From positions 1 to 26,975 of the forward strand of contig JAWOIT010000130.1 of NCBI GenBank assembly GCA_046484535.1: 26,975 bases of DNA, read 5' to 3'. This DNA comes from JAPHTQ01 sp046484535. Lineage in GTDB: Bacteria; Pseudomonadota; Gammaproteobacteria; Thiohalomonadales; Thiohalomonadaceae. Within the stretch, counting starts at the first letter, position 1. Every line of letters begins with the position of its first letter. Below the pieces are notes generated by a model. It saw only the letters and a list, made by a program, of their open reading frames with translations, was not told where the DNA came from and did not search any database. The position numbers and the translations under genes were made by a program. Positions 1 to 5,652 of this stretch are shown one piece after another.

Positions 1-627
1 CTGGCCAGCCGGGAAGACAAACCCACGGCAGGGGAATCAGGCCTCTACTTCCTGCACACCAACCAGATAGACACGGCGACCTTGATCACCGACCAGGACC
101 AGAACGTGGTTTGGGAGGCCATCATGGAGCCGTTTGGGGAGGTGAATGTCCTCACCGAAGAGATTGAGAATCCGCTGCGGTTTCCGGGGCAATATTTTGA
201 TGCGGAGACGGGCTTACATTACAACTACTTCCGCGATTACGATCCGGGCACAGGCAGATACACGACTTCCGACCCCATCGGGCTGAAAGGTGGCCTAAAC
301 ACCTACACCTATGTTCTAAACAACCCATTAAAGTACGTCGATCCGGATGGTTTAAGCGCAATCGTTGTACCTCGTCCTATTCCGATACCGATCCCAGCAC
401 CGAGACCGATTCCGTACCCGATCGATCCAATACTGCCGGCCCCATACGACTTCAGGCCAGATCTGACTGACGATGAGAAGGAGTATTGCCGAAATGAGCG
501 AAGGGCCTGCGCTCGGCTGTGCGAAGAGTCCATGGATGATCCCGACCGGTGCAAGGTATATGGGGGATCGATCGAGAAGTGTATCAGGGGTTGCCTCCCC
601 TACATTTGCGGTGGCAACATGATCTAA
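1..627 (+). CDS. RHS-repeat protein, C-terminal part (5' end outside window)
   Basis: The frame is open from base 1, so this is the end of a larger gene (208 codons visible), not a gene starting at the internal TTG at 82. The visible part carries the RHS core signature: a YFRDYDPGTGRY-type segment, then SDPIGLKGGLNTYTY and the closing DPDGL. In RHS proteins the repeats form a shell that encloses a variable C-terminal toxin. Here the tip after DPDGL is about 90 residues. It begins with a Pro/Ile-rich stretch of PIPIPAP type and ends in a cysteine-rich domain with seven cysteines in the last ~46 residues. I do not recognise the tip as a known toxin family; a toxin role is inferred from position only. 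A small gene follows 29 bp downstream, where an immunity gene would normally lie. The RHS assignment is firm, the tip activity unknown. Confidence 0.9.
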   Translation: MASREDKPTAGESGLYFLHTNQIDTATLITDQDQNVVWEAIMEPFGEVNVLTEEIENPLRFPGQYFDAETGLHYNYFRDYDPGTGRYTTSDPIGLKGGLNTYTYVLNNPLKYVDPDGLSAIVVPRPIPIPIPAPRPIPYPIDPILPAPYDFRPDLTDDEKEYCRNERRACARLCEESMDDPDRCKVYGGSIEKCIRGCLPYICGGNMI

Positions 628-656
628 GTGAATGGATCTGTCAATGAGGAAATGAA

Positions 657-896
657 ATGGCAACTGACGCAGAGCGCCTTTCCGTGGCGCTGAAAGAGAG
701 TTTGAAGAGGCTAGACGAGGCCTACCGGCTCATCAAGACAATCCCGCTGGAGCCGAAGAAGCAGAATTGCATCGATATCGGTGAGGCTGTGGGACTGATA
801 ATCCAGGTTCAGAAGCACCTGGGCGACAGTTTTCCAAAGTTGCGCGTGGAATCCGCCGACGATCAGGAACGAAGCGAAGGAAAAGGACATCCATGA
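657..896 (+). CDS. Small hypothetical protein, candidate immunity partner of the RHS tip
   Basis: A 79-residue, mostly helical, charged protein without a signal peptide or membrane segment. An AGGA ribosome-binding site lies about 6 bases before the ATG. It starts 29 bp after the RHS stop on the same strand, and a strong terminator begins 7 bp after its stop, so the two genes probably form the end of one transcription unit. Small cytoplasmic proteins encoded directly after an RHS tip are commonly the cognate immunity protein; that role is an inference from position, because the sequence matches no family I recognise. It could also be an orphan remnant from tip exchange. Confidence 0.6.
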   Translation: MATDAERLSVALKESLKRLDEAYRLIKTIPLEPKKQNCIDIGEAVGLIIQVQKHLGDSFPKLRVESADDQERSEGKGHP

Positions 897-903
897 TCTC
901 GAC

Positions 904-941
904 AAAGCCCCGCCAGCCACCCGGCCAGCGGGGCTTTTTTT
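904..941 (+). terminator. Rho-independent terminator after the RHS unit
   Basis: A perfect 10-bp stem (AAAGCCCCGC at 904-913 pairs with 928-937) encloses a 14-nt loop and runs into a T tract at 935-941. It lies directly behind the 79-aa gene and faces the end of the minus-strand symE gene. On the minus strand the tail has only three T residues, so it mainly serves the plus strand. Confidence 0.88.
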
Positions 942-1186
942 CAGCTTTCCTCGACCGTCAACACCAAACACCCGCGCATGACCCGCACCCGCACCGGGGC
1001 GCGGATATCGAAGCCGGCGGCGCTGAGCCAGTCGCCGCGCATCTGCAGCCAGGGCACACGGCGCGAGCGGCGCGGCGTGCCGTCCTCGCCGGGTGGGTAT
1101 TCATAGAATTGGGTGCCGACGGTCAACCGTCGCTCAAGGGGGATTTTTACCGGGCGTGAATTGCCCGTAGAATGGTCACTAGCCAT
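941..1186 (-). CDS. symE: SymE-family toxin (type I toxin-antitoxin)
   Basis: An 81-residue protein. Residues 44-77 match the SymE toxin domain, an AbrB-like swapped-hairpin fold: VPWLQMRGDWL, then AGFDIRAPVRVRVM and GCLVLT. In E. coli SymE is an SOS-induced protein linked to RNA cleavage or nucleoid compaction, and its synthesis is blocked by the antisense RNA SymR. The ATG at 1186 has an AGGAG site about 8 bases upstream. The gene follows hicA on the same strand with 73 nt between them, so it could be read with hicBA. SymE genes often occur next to RHS loci, as here. I saw no clear LexA box. A candidate antisense RNA covers the start region (separate entry). Confidence 0.82.
   Translation of the reverse strand: MASDHSTGNSRPVKIPLERRLTVGTQFYEYPPGEDGTPRRSRRVPWLQMRGDWLSAAGFDIRAPVRVRVMRGCLVLTVEES
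1146..1173 (+). promoter_or_regulatory. Candidate promoter for an antisense RNA to symE
   Basis: TTTACC (1146-1151) and TAGAAT (1168-1173) stand 16 bp apart on the plus strand, inside the 5' coding end of symE. The -10 matches the consensus at 5 of 6 positions and the -35 at 4 of 6. Transcription would start near 1180, next to the symE start codon on the opposite strand. This is a motif reading only. Confidence 0.4.
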
Positions 1187-1260
1187 TGCTCAACTCCTGT
1201 GCAGTTGGGTGGTGGTTAGCCGGCCTTGGGTGGTGCAAACACCCTTGGCCGGCGCTTTTT
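1180..1260 (+). ncRNA. Candidate SymR-like antisense RNA
   Basis: The span between the candidate promoter and the plus-strand terminator is about 80 nt. It is complementary to the symE start codon, its ribosome-binding site and the 5' leader. E. coli SymR has the same size class and the same geometry relative to symE. There is no protein-coding alternative here on the plus strand, and the terminator otherwise has no gene to serve. Existence of the RNA is an inference; the exact 5' end is approximate. Confidence 0.4.
1219..1260 (+). terminator. Plus-strand terminator between symE and hicA
   Basis: Stem GCCGGCC (1219-1225) pairs with 1247-1253 and GGGTG (1228-1232) with CACCC (1240-1244), separated by a symmetric TT/TT internal loop and closed by a 7-nt loop. 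It is followed by GC and five T residues. The T tract exists only in the plus direction, whereas both neighbouring genes are on the minus strand, so it would end an antisense transcript. The hicA stop codon overlaps its last T. Confidence 0.65.
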
Positions 1261-1508
1261 CAACTTCCTGTCTTGCCTTGCTCCTTAAGCGTTAAAAACT
1301 CCTCTGTCGTGATCCCGGCCTGCCGAAGGATGGCCTTCAAGGTGCCTTCCGGCATATCCCCCGGATGATTGGGGATGGTGGTGTAGCTGTCCGTTGCCGG
1401 GTTGAACCAGATCTCATGGCTTCCTGCGGCCTGACGGTCAAACTCAAACCCCAGCTTCTTCAGCTTCTTGACGATCTGCCGGTACTTGAACCCGCCTAGC
1501 CTGCCCAT
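1260..1508 (-). CDS. hicA: HicA-family mRNA interferase toxin
   Basis: An 82-residue HicA (YcfA/dsRBD-like) toxin. The N-terminal KYRQIVKKLKKLGFEF helix is followed by the GSHEIWFNP segment with the catalytic histidine (His31). A PNHPGDMPEGTLKAILRQAGIT segment typical of the family comes next. HicA cleaves mRNA independently of translation until HicB binds it. The protein looks complete and all key residues are present. It shares one base (TGATG) with the preceding hicB, so the pair is translationally coupled. The order is antitoxin first, opposite to E. coli hicAB but common elsewhere. Confidence 0.93.
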   Translation of the reverse strand: MGRLGGFKYRQIVKKLKKLGFEFDRQAAGSHEIWFNPATDSYTTIPNHPGDMPEGTLKAILRQAGITTEEFLTLKEQGKTGS

Positions 1509-1738
1509 CAGCCGCCCACGATCAGCGGATAATCGAACGAATCCTGCACCGCCGTCAGCCTGGCCTGGTGATGGCGCTCGGCCTGCGCCTCCATCAGCTT
1601 TCGGGCGACATCGCGGGCGATCTCCACCGTCTCGGTGATGGTGCGCCCCTGGGCGACCAGGCCGGGGATATCGTCGCTGGTGGCCAGATAGAGGCCCTCC
1701 GGCAACTTCTCGATGTGTAACTTGGCGATCTGCTCCAT
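1508..1738 (-). CDS. hicB: HicB-family antitoxin, short form without DNA-binding domain
   Basis: A 76-residue protein carrying the partial RNase H fold of HicB: LPEGLYLATSDDIPGLVAQG followed by the ITETVEIARDVARKLMEA helix. It should bind and neutralise the HicA encoded directly behind it. It ends without the helix-turn-helix or ribbon-helix-helix domain that lets longer HicB proteins repress their own operon. The start has a GGGAG-type site upstream. A truncated XRE-type gene ends 17 nt before its start codon and may once have supplied the operon regulator; that link is inferred. Confidence 0.9.
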   Translation of the reverse strand: MEQIAKLHIEKLPEGLYLATSDDIPGLVAQGRTITETVEIARDVARKLMEAQAERHHQARLTAVQDSFDYPLIVGG

Positions 1739-1755
1739 GGTCTTCTCTCCCGTGG

Positions 1756-2010
1756 TCAGTTGGGGTTGGCTTTCTGTTTTAGCTGCTCGGCCTCGACAAA
1801 GGTATCGATCAGCTGGGTGATCTGCTGGCGGGACTTGGGTCCCAGCTTCTCGATCTGTCGGATCCGTCGCTCCAGGCGGCTGCTGAGCGGCACCGACTCG
1901 ACAGGCTTGATCCCCAGCAGGGTATCGGCGCTGACATTCAGGGCCTTTGCCAGATCCACCGGCATAATGGCCGGGGGATGCTGACTCTCCGCCTCATAGT
2001 AGGCAATCAT
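1756..2010 (-). pseudogene. XRE-type regulator, 5' end lost to element insertion
   Basis: The last ~84 residues of an XRE-family regulator remain. The fragment starts inside the helix-turn-helix (MIAYYEAESQHPP), continues through the DLAKALNVSADTLLG signature, and ends in a charged helical tail. The frame upstream of this point is composed of element sequence; homology stops where the terminal repeat begins (about 2012). The first helices, including most of the recognition helix, are missing, so DNA binding is very unlikely even if translation began at the ATG at 2010, which has no ribosome-binding site. The missing 5' part was not found on the far side of the element, so the event was more than a simple insertion. 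Confidence 0.8.
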
Positions 2011-2012
2011 CC

Positions 2013-2039
2013 CGAATTCTGGGGACAGTATACCTAACT
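2013..2039 (+). repeat. Left terminal repeat of the element
   Basis: Contains the core GGGGACAGTATACCTAA at 2021-2037, which recurs in inverted orientation at 3925-3941 and, with one change, at 3954-3970. Such words commonly flank transposase genes of this Y1 subgroup in gammaproteobacteria. The inner end includes TATACT on the minus strand, a possible -10 box reading toward hicBA, but no good -35 accompanies it. Confidence 0.75.
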
Positions 2040-2096
2040 TTAGCGATTTTTGATGATGTGGCATGATATTGCTGATATTTAACAAGGAGGTTGAAT

Positions 2097-2801
2097 ATGG
2101 CCAGAATGGCTCGTCTCGTTGTACCGGGGTACCCTCATCACGTAACCCAGCGCGGTAATCGGCGGCAGAAGACCTTTTTCTGTGAGGATGATTACCGGTA
2201 TTACATTGAATTAATGACGCAGTTTGCAAGGGAGGCTGGTACTGATATCTGGGCTTATTGTCTGATGCCGAATCATGTCCGCTTAGTAATGGTGCCGAGC
2301 CAGGAGGACGGGCTTCGTGCCGCGCTGGGAGAAGCTCATCGTCGCTATACACGTCATGTCAATTTCCGAAAAGGCTGGCGGGGGCATTTATGGCAAGAGC
2401 GGTTCCATTCGTTTGTCATGGATGAAGAGTATTTGCTTGCCACCGTCCGTTACGTAGAGCGCAACCCTGTCGCTGCAAGAATGTGCCGTCACCCAGCCGA
2501 CTGGAGGTGGTCGAGTGCATTTGCACACCTCAGGGGCAAGGATGATGATTTAGTTCGTGTACGTCCGATGCTGGAAAGAGTTGACGACTGGGATGCTTAC
2601 CTCTCTGACATTATGCGGGTGAGCGTGAAACCATTGAGCTACACACCAGAACCGGAAGGCCGCTCGGTGCGGCGGGTTTTATTGAACGCCTTGAAACCGC
2701 CACAGGAAAAGAGCTTGCTCCTAAGTGACCTGGGCCAAAACCGCGTGCATCAAAAAGTTGGACGAAGCCGCTACGCGGAGAAAAACAGCTCCGCCCGGTA
2801 A
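2097..2801 (+). CDS. REP-associated tyrosine transposase (Y1/HUH family), altered HUH motif
   Basis: A 234-residue transposase of the RAYT / IS200-like Y1 superfamily, which nicks single-stranded DNA through a tyrosine. Family marks are the N-terminal LVVPGYPHHVTQRGNRRQ, the YCLMPNH segment, the YVERNPVAARM segment with the likely catalytic Tyr119, and WRWSSAFAHL. The start is the ATG at 2097, set by AAGGAGG at 2084-2090; an in-frame TTG at 2091 touches that site and cannot be the start. The metal-binding HUH motif, normally His-Val-His after MPN, reads His60-Val61-Arg62. The change needs one transition (CAC to CGC) and probably reduces or abolishes activity. The rest of the frame is intact. 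Confidence 0.88.
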   Translation: MARMARLVVPGYPHHVTQRGNRRQKTFFCEDDYRYYIELMTQFAREAGTDIWAYCLMPNHVRLVMVPSQEDGLRAALGEAHRRYTRHVNFRKGWRGHLWQERFHSFVMDEEYLLATVRYVERNPVAARMCRHPADWRWSSAFAHLRGKDDDLVRVRPMLERVDDWDAYLSDIMRVSVKPLSYTPEPEGRSVRRVLLNALKPPQEKSLLLSDLGQNRVHQKVGRSRYAEKNSSAR

Positions 2802-2810
2802 ATTGTAAGA

Positions 2811-2865
2811 TGTAACCTCACCCCTCGCGCACGAGGGTCATTCGACCAAGAATCATGAGGTTACA
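2811..2865. repeat. Nested inverted repeats upstream of the recombinase
   Basis: TGTAACCTCA (2811-2820) is perfectly repeated in inverted form at 2856-2865, and inside it CCCTCG (2822-2827) pairs with CGAGGG (2832-2837). The recombinase start follows five bases later. It could be a recombination or regulatory site for the recombinase, or an element end; nothing in the window decides between these. Confidence 0.5.
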
Positions 2866-2870
2866 ACGCA

Positions 2871-3822
2871 ATGAAACCAGTATCTGAAACAGACTTCAAC
2901 CACTATTACCAATCCCACCTCAAACACCTAAAGCTCAAGGGACTGCAACCCAAAACCATCGAGGCCTATTCTCGCGCCATTCGCCGTATCGGTGACTATT
3001 TCGATCATCAGATCGATGCACTGACCGAAGAGCAACTACTCGATTACTTTACCGATCTGCTGAGCACGCACTCCTGGAGCGCCGTCAAGCTTGACCTCTG
3101 TGGTCTGAAGTTCTTCTATACGCATGTCCTGCGCAGGCCCTGGGTCGCCATTGATTTGGTCAAACCACCCAAGGCCAAGCGGCTGCCCGATATCGTGACC
3201 GTTGAGGAGGCCGGGCGGCTCTTTCAGGCCACCCAGACCTTGAGCTACAAGGTGTTCTATTTCACCCTCTACAGTCTCGGCTTACGCCTCGGTGAAGGCT
3301 TGCGCCTTCAGGTCGGTGATATCGATGCCGAGCGCAAACGGGTGCATATCCGTGATGCCAAGGGCAACAAAGATCGCCTCGTGCCCTTGCCCGAGCAAAC
3401 TCTGGTCCTGCTGCGCCGCTTCTGGCAAATCCATCGCCACCCCACACTGTTGTTTCCCAATCGTCACGGCGGACTTAAAGGTGCACACCGGGCCACCTCG
3501 CCGCTCGACCGCGGCGGTGTCCAGTTGACCTTGCCAAGGTGGCACAACAGTGCGGGTTAAAAAAAAGATCTCCCCGCACAGCCTTCGGCACAGTTATGCC
3601 ACCCATCTGATCGAGGCCGGCGTCGACTTGCTGGAGGTGCAGAAGATCCTCGGCCATCACTCCATCCTCACCACCGCTAAATACACACACCTGACCTGTT
3701 TCCATAAGCAGAGAGCCCTGCTCGTCCTGAAGAAGGGTGTTTGTGGGAATTTCAGTACTTGCGTTACCGCAACGGTAACGAGCATCGTGGAAACTAAAGC
3801 ATGGCGCTTTGGTGACCCGTGA
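2871..3822 (+). pseudogene. Tyrosine recombinase (phage-integrase family), broken by two frameshifts
   Basis: The first frame (2871-3560) gives an N-terminal SAM-like core-binding domain (residues ~8-95) and the start of the catalytic domain, with Arg139 in SLGLRLGEGL and Lys164 in DAKGNKDR. The rest, HSLRHSYATHLIEAG, LGHHSILTTAKYTHLT and the nucleophile Tyr codon at 3682-3684, lies in another frame (from about 3550). The expected join passes through a third frame reading AKVAQQCG at 3533-3556. Two missing bases are therefore needed, one near 3533 and one in the GGG/A8 run at 3554-3566. After YTHLT the sequence diverges from the family, so the native C-terminus is also lost. Relatives of this recombinase are, to my recollection, often found beside IS91-type transposases; none is present here. 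Confidence 0.8.
3762..3780. repeat. Perfect short palindrome downstream of the recombinase
   Basis: CGTTACCG and CGGTAACG form an 8-bp perfect stem around a 3-nt loop. It lies in sequence with no recognisable coding content and may be a binding or recombination site, or part of the element end. Confidence 0.4.
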
Positions 3823-3924
3823 AATTCAAAAAGATATTTTCATAGAGAGAGACTTCGGCCGGGCTTGTCCAACAATCGGTTCAGATTGTGGTTCGCTTCG
3901 CTCTCACAATCTAACCTTATTCGT
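3823..3924. other. Non-coding stretch near the right end, with one long hairpin
   Basis: No gene is seen. At 3878-3916 GGTT and AGATTGTG pair with CACAATCT and AACC across a 14-nt loop, giving a 12-bp stem with one bulged C. REP-type transposases act on hairpins of this general kind near their element ends; that link is inferred. Confidence 0.4.
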
Positions 3925-3980
3925 TTAGGTATACTGTCCCCGGAACTCTCGTTTTAGGTATATTGTCCCCGGAACTCCAC
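3922..3980 (-). repeat. Right terminal repeats, two tandem copies
   Basis: TTAGGTATACTGTCCCC (3925-3941) is the exact inverted copy of the left core, and TTAGGTATATTGTCCCC (3954-3970) differs by one base. Each is followed by GGAACTC, and they stand 29 bp apart. Two right ends against one left end suggest a duplicated end or successive insertions at the same site. Confidence 0.75.
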
Positions 3981-4061
3981 GATGCGGTAGCCTGCCGTGA
4001 TCTGAACGATAATGGCCTGACCAAATCTTACTGCCCTGTTACGGGGCGATTCTCCTGTAAT

Positions 4062-4078
4062 TGCACGAGATTAGTGCG
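4062..4078. promoter_or_regulatory. NtrC-like enhancer site upstream of amtB
   Basis: TGCAC, seven bases, then GTGCG fits the NtrC dyad TGCAC-N7-GTGCA except for the last base. Its centre is about 100 bp upstream of the predicted sigma-54 start, a usual enhancer distance. The bases between the element end and here (3981-4061) show nothing recognisable. Confidence 0.55.
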
Positions 4079-4133
4079 AAAGCGCTCTTTCATTCCCTGA
4101 GATGATCACATAACGTGTTGATTTTAATGATTG

Positions 4134-4148
4134 GCACTGAATTGGTGC
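4134..4148. promoter_or_regulatory. Second NtrC-like dyad, overlapping the promoter
   Basis: GCAC-N7-GTGC at 4134-4148 has the same spacing as the upstream dyad and overlaps the -24 element of the sigma-54 promoter. Binding here could limit expression at high NtrC levels; this is inference from position. Confidence 0.4.
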
Positions 4149-4158
4149 GGTTATTGCA
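4142..4158 (+). promoter_or_regulatory. Sigma-54 (RpoN) promoter of amtB
   Basis: TTGGTGCGGTTATTGCA contains GG (4144-4145) and GC (4156-4157) exactly 10 bases apart. It matches the degenerate RpoN consensus TGGYRYR-N4-TTGCW at every position. Transcription should begin near 4169, leaving a leader of about 29 nt before the ATG at 4198. Ammonium transporter genes are classic RpoN/NtrC targets. Confidence 0.72.
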
Positions 4159-4197
4159 CAGGATTGCGGCAGTGTTTGTGCAATTATGGGGAATACA

Positions 4198-5391
4198 ATG
4201 GGACAGACTAGCGGTTTCGACACGCTATTCGTGCTGCTTGGCGCCATTATGGTGCTGGCGATGCATGCCGGTTTCGCCTTTTTGGAGGTGGGGACTGTGC
4301 GCAAAAAGAACCAGGTCAATGCACTGGTGAAGATCATCACCGATTTTGCCGCCTCCACCATCGCCTACTTCTTCATCGGTTATGCGCTGGCCTACGGGGT
4401 GGGATTTTTCGACAGCGCCGAGGCGCTCAGCATTAACAACGGCTATGAGTTGGTGAAGTTTTTCTTCCTGCTCACCTTCGCCGCGGCGATACCGGCGATC
4501 ATCTCCGGGGGTATTGCCGAGCGGGCCAAGTTCTATCCGCAGCTCACCGCCACCTTCATCCTGGTGGCGTTGATCTACCCGTTTTTCGAGGGCATTACCT
4601 GGAACGGCAATTTCGGGATCCAGGCCTGGCTTGCCGAGACCTTCGGCGCCGAGTTCCATGATTTTGCCGGCTCTGTGGTGGTGCATGCGGTGGGCGGCTG
4701 GATCGCCCTGGCGGCGGTGCTGCTGCTGGGTCACCGCAAGGGCCGCTATGGTAAGAATGGCGAGGTCTTCGCCCACCCGCCCTCCAGTATTCCCTTCCTC
4801 GCCCTCGGGGCCTGGATCCTCACCGTCGGCTGGTTCGGCTTTAATGTGATGTCGGCCCAGGAGGTCGGCGGTATCTCCGGTCTGGTGGCGGTCAACTCGC
4901 TGATGGCAATGGTCGGCGGCATCCTGGTGGCGCTGCTGGCCGGAAGGAACGACCCGGGTTTTGTCCACAACGGTCCGCTGGCCGGGTTGGTGGCAATCTG
5001 TGCCGGCTCCGATCTGATGCACCCGCTCGGGGCACTGATTACCGGCGGTATCGCCGGGGGGCTTTTTGTCTGGACCTTTACCCTGGTACAGAACAAGTGG
5101 AAGATCGATGACGTACTCGGTGTCTGGCCGCTGCACGGCCTGTGCGGCGCCTGGGGTGGCATCGCCGCCGGGATCTTCGGTCTGAAATCACTCGGCGGCA
5201 TGGGCGGGGTAACCTTCATGTCGCAGCTGACCGGCACGTTGCTCGGTCTGGCGATCGCCACTGCCGGGGGCTTTATCGTCTATGGAACACTCAAGGCGGT
5301 GATGGGGCTGCGTCTCTCTGAGGAAGAGGAGTTCGAGGGGGCGGATTTGGCGATCCACAAGATTGCCTCAGAACCGACCTACGACAGATAA
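4198..5391 (+). CDS. amtB: Ammonium transporter of the Amt family
   Basis: A 397-residue inner-membrane protein with about eleven hydrophobic segments, taking up ammonium by conducting NH3 (or NH4+ with deprotonation) through the Amt pore. The twin pore histidines are present: His163 in GSVVVHAVGGW and His313 in LHGLCGAWGG. I chose the ATG at 4198 because GGGGA (4188-4192) lies 5 bases upstream; an in-frame ATG at 4186 lacks a ribosome-binding site. There is no cleavable signal peptide, so this is a shorter N-terminus than E. coli AmtB. No glnK gene is adjacent, although GlnK normally gates AmtB. Upstream sequence predicts nitrogen-limitation control by NtrC and sigma-54. Confidence 0.95.
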   Translation: MGQTSGFDTLFVLLGAIMVLAMHAGFAFLEVGTVRKKNQVNALVKIITDFAASTIAYFFIGYALAYGVGFFDSAEALSINNGYELVKFFFLLTFAAAIPAIISGGIAERAKFYPQLTATFILVALIYPFFEGITWNGNFGIQAWLAETFGAEFHDFAGSVVVHAVGGWIALAAVLLLGHRKGRYGKNGEVFAHPPSSIPFLALGAWILTVGWFGFNVMSAQEVGGISGLVAVNSLMAMVGGILVALLAGRNDPGFVHNGPLAGLVAICAGSDLMHPLGALITGGIAGGLFVWTFTLVQNKWKIDDVLGVWPLHGLCGAWGGIAAGIFGLKSLGGMGGVTFMSQLTGTLLGLAIATAGGFIVYGTLKAVMGLRLSEEEEFEGADLAIHKIASEPTYDR

Positions 5392-5396
5392 TAATT

Positions 5397-5480
5397 CGTG
5401 AGGGCGTGAGGGCGTGAGGGCGTGAGGGCGTGAGGGCGTGAGGGCGTGAGGGCGTGAGGGCGTGAGGGCGTGAGGTCGTT
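5397..5480 (+). repeat. Tandem array of 8-bp units (AGGGCGTG), left arm
   Basis: Nine exact copies of AGGGCGTG fill 5401-5472, with a half unit before and a degenerate unit after. The array begins five bases after the amtB stop. It is the left partner of an opposed array at 5563-5626 within the 331-bp amtB/miaB spacer, which has no gene. Confidence 0.95.
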
Positions 5481-5489
5481 GGTTGGAGT

Positions 5490-5505
5490 CCACGTCTTGA
5501 CGTGG
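5490..5505. repeat. Short perfect hairpin between the two arrays
   Basis: CCACGTC and GACGTGG form a 7-bp stem around TT. It sits in the spacer between the opposed arrays and would lie in the loop if these paired. Confidence 0.6.
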
Positions 5506-5562
5506 CCTGAATGTGAGATCGGGAGGTCGTTAGATCGCGAGATGGTATGGGTAGACAGTCTC

Positions 5563-5626
5563 CGCTCTCCCGCTCTCCCGCTCTCCCGCTCTCCCGCTCT
5601 CCCGCTCTCCCGCTCTCCCGCTCTCC
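5563..5626 (+). repeat. Tandem array of 8-bp units (CGCTCTCC), right arm
   Basis: Eight exact copies of CGCTCTCC. Read on the other strand the unit is GGAGAGCG, similar to but not the same as the left-arm unit, so the arrays are opposed and only partly complementary. In three frames the array is open and would give a repetitive Ser/Pro/Leu/Arg peptide, which I do not regard as a gene. Confidence 0.95.
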
Positions 5627-5652
5627 CATTTGCTGGCGCCTGCCGGGTAAGT

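Larger units (their letters stand above)
2012..3978. mobile_element. Composite element with REP-type transposase and broken tyrosine recombinase
   Basis: The segment is bounded on the left by GGGGACAGTATACCTAA (2021-2037) and on the right by two inverted copies of the same word (3925-3941 exact, 3954-3970 with one mismatch). Flanking bases also match (GAATTCT versus the complement of GGAACTC). It contains a Y1-type transposase gene and a tyrosine recombinase pseudogene, and it interrupts an XRE gene. Its coding sequence is visibly more AT-rich than the core genes downstream. Exact boundaries and target duplications cannot be fixed from this window alone. The recombinase block may be a second element nested in the first. 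Confidence 0.65.

Noticed and set aside
2011..2352. 198-aa form of the minus-strand XRE gene
   Set aside because: Only the last ~84 residues resemble an XRE protein. The rest reads backwards through the element end and the transposase gene.
3861..3920. Integron attC site: GTCCAAC and ATCTAAC fit the RYYYAAC core
   Set aside because: An attC site needs RYYYAAC on the left and GTTRRRY on the right. Here the paired hairpin has GTT on the left and AAC on the right, and the recombinase lacks the extra integron-integrase domain as far as can be read.
4225..5136. Long minus-strand frame opposite amtB (303 codons)
   Set aside because: It is a by-product of GC-rich codon use in amtB. The predicted peptide is His/Gln/Asp-rich without any domain, and amtB itself is fully conserved.
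5397..5626. CRISPR array
   Set aside because: The units are 8 bp and directly adjacent without spacers, and no cas gene is present.
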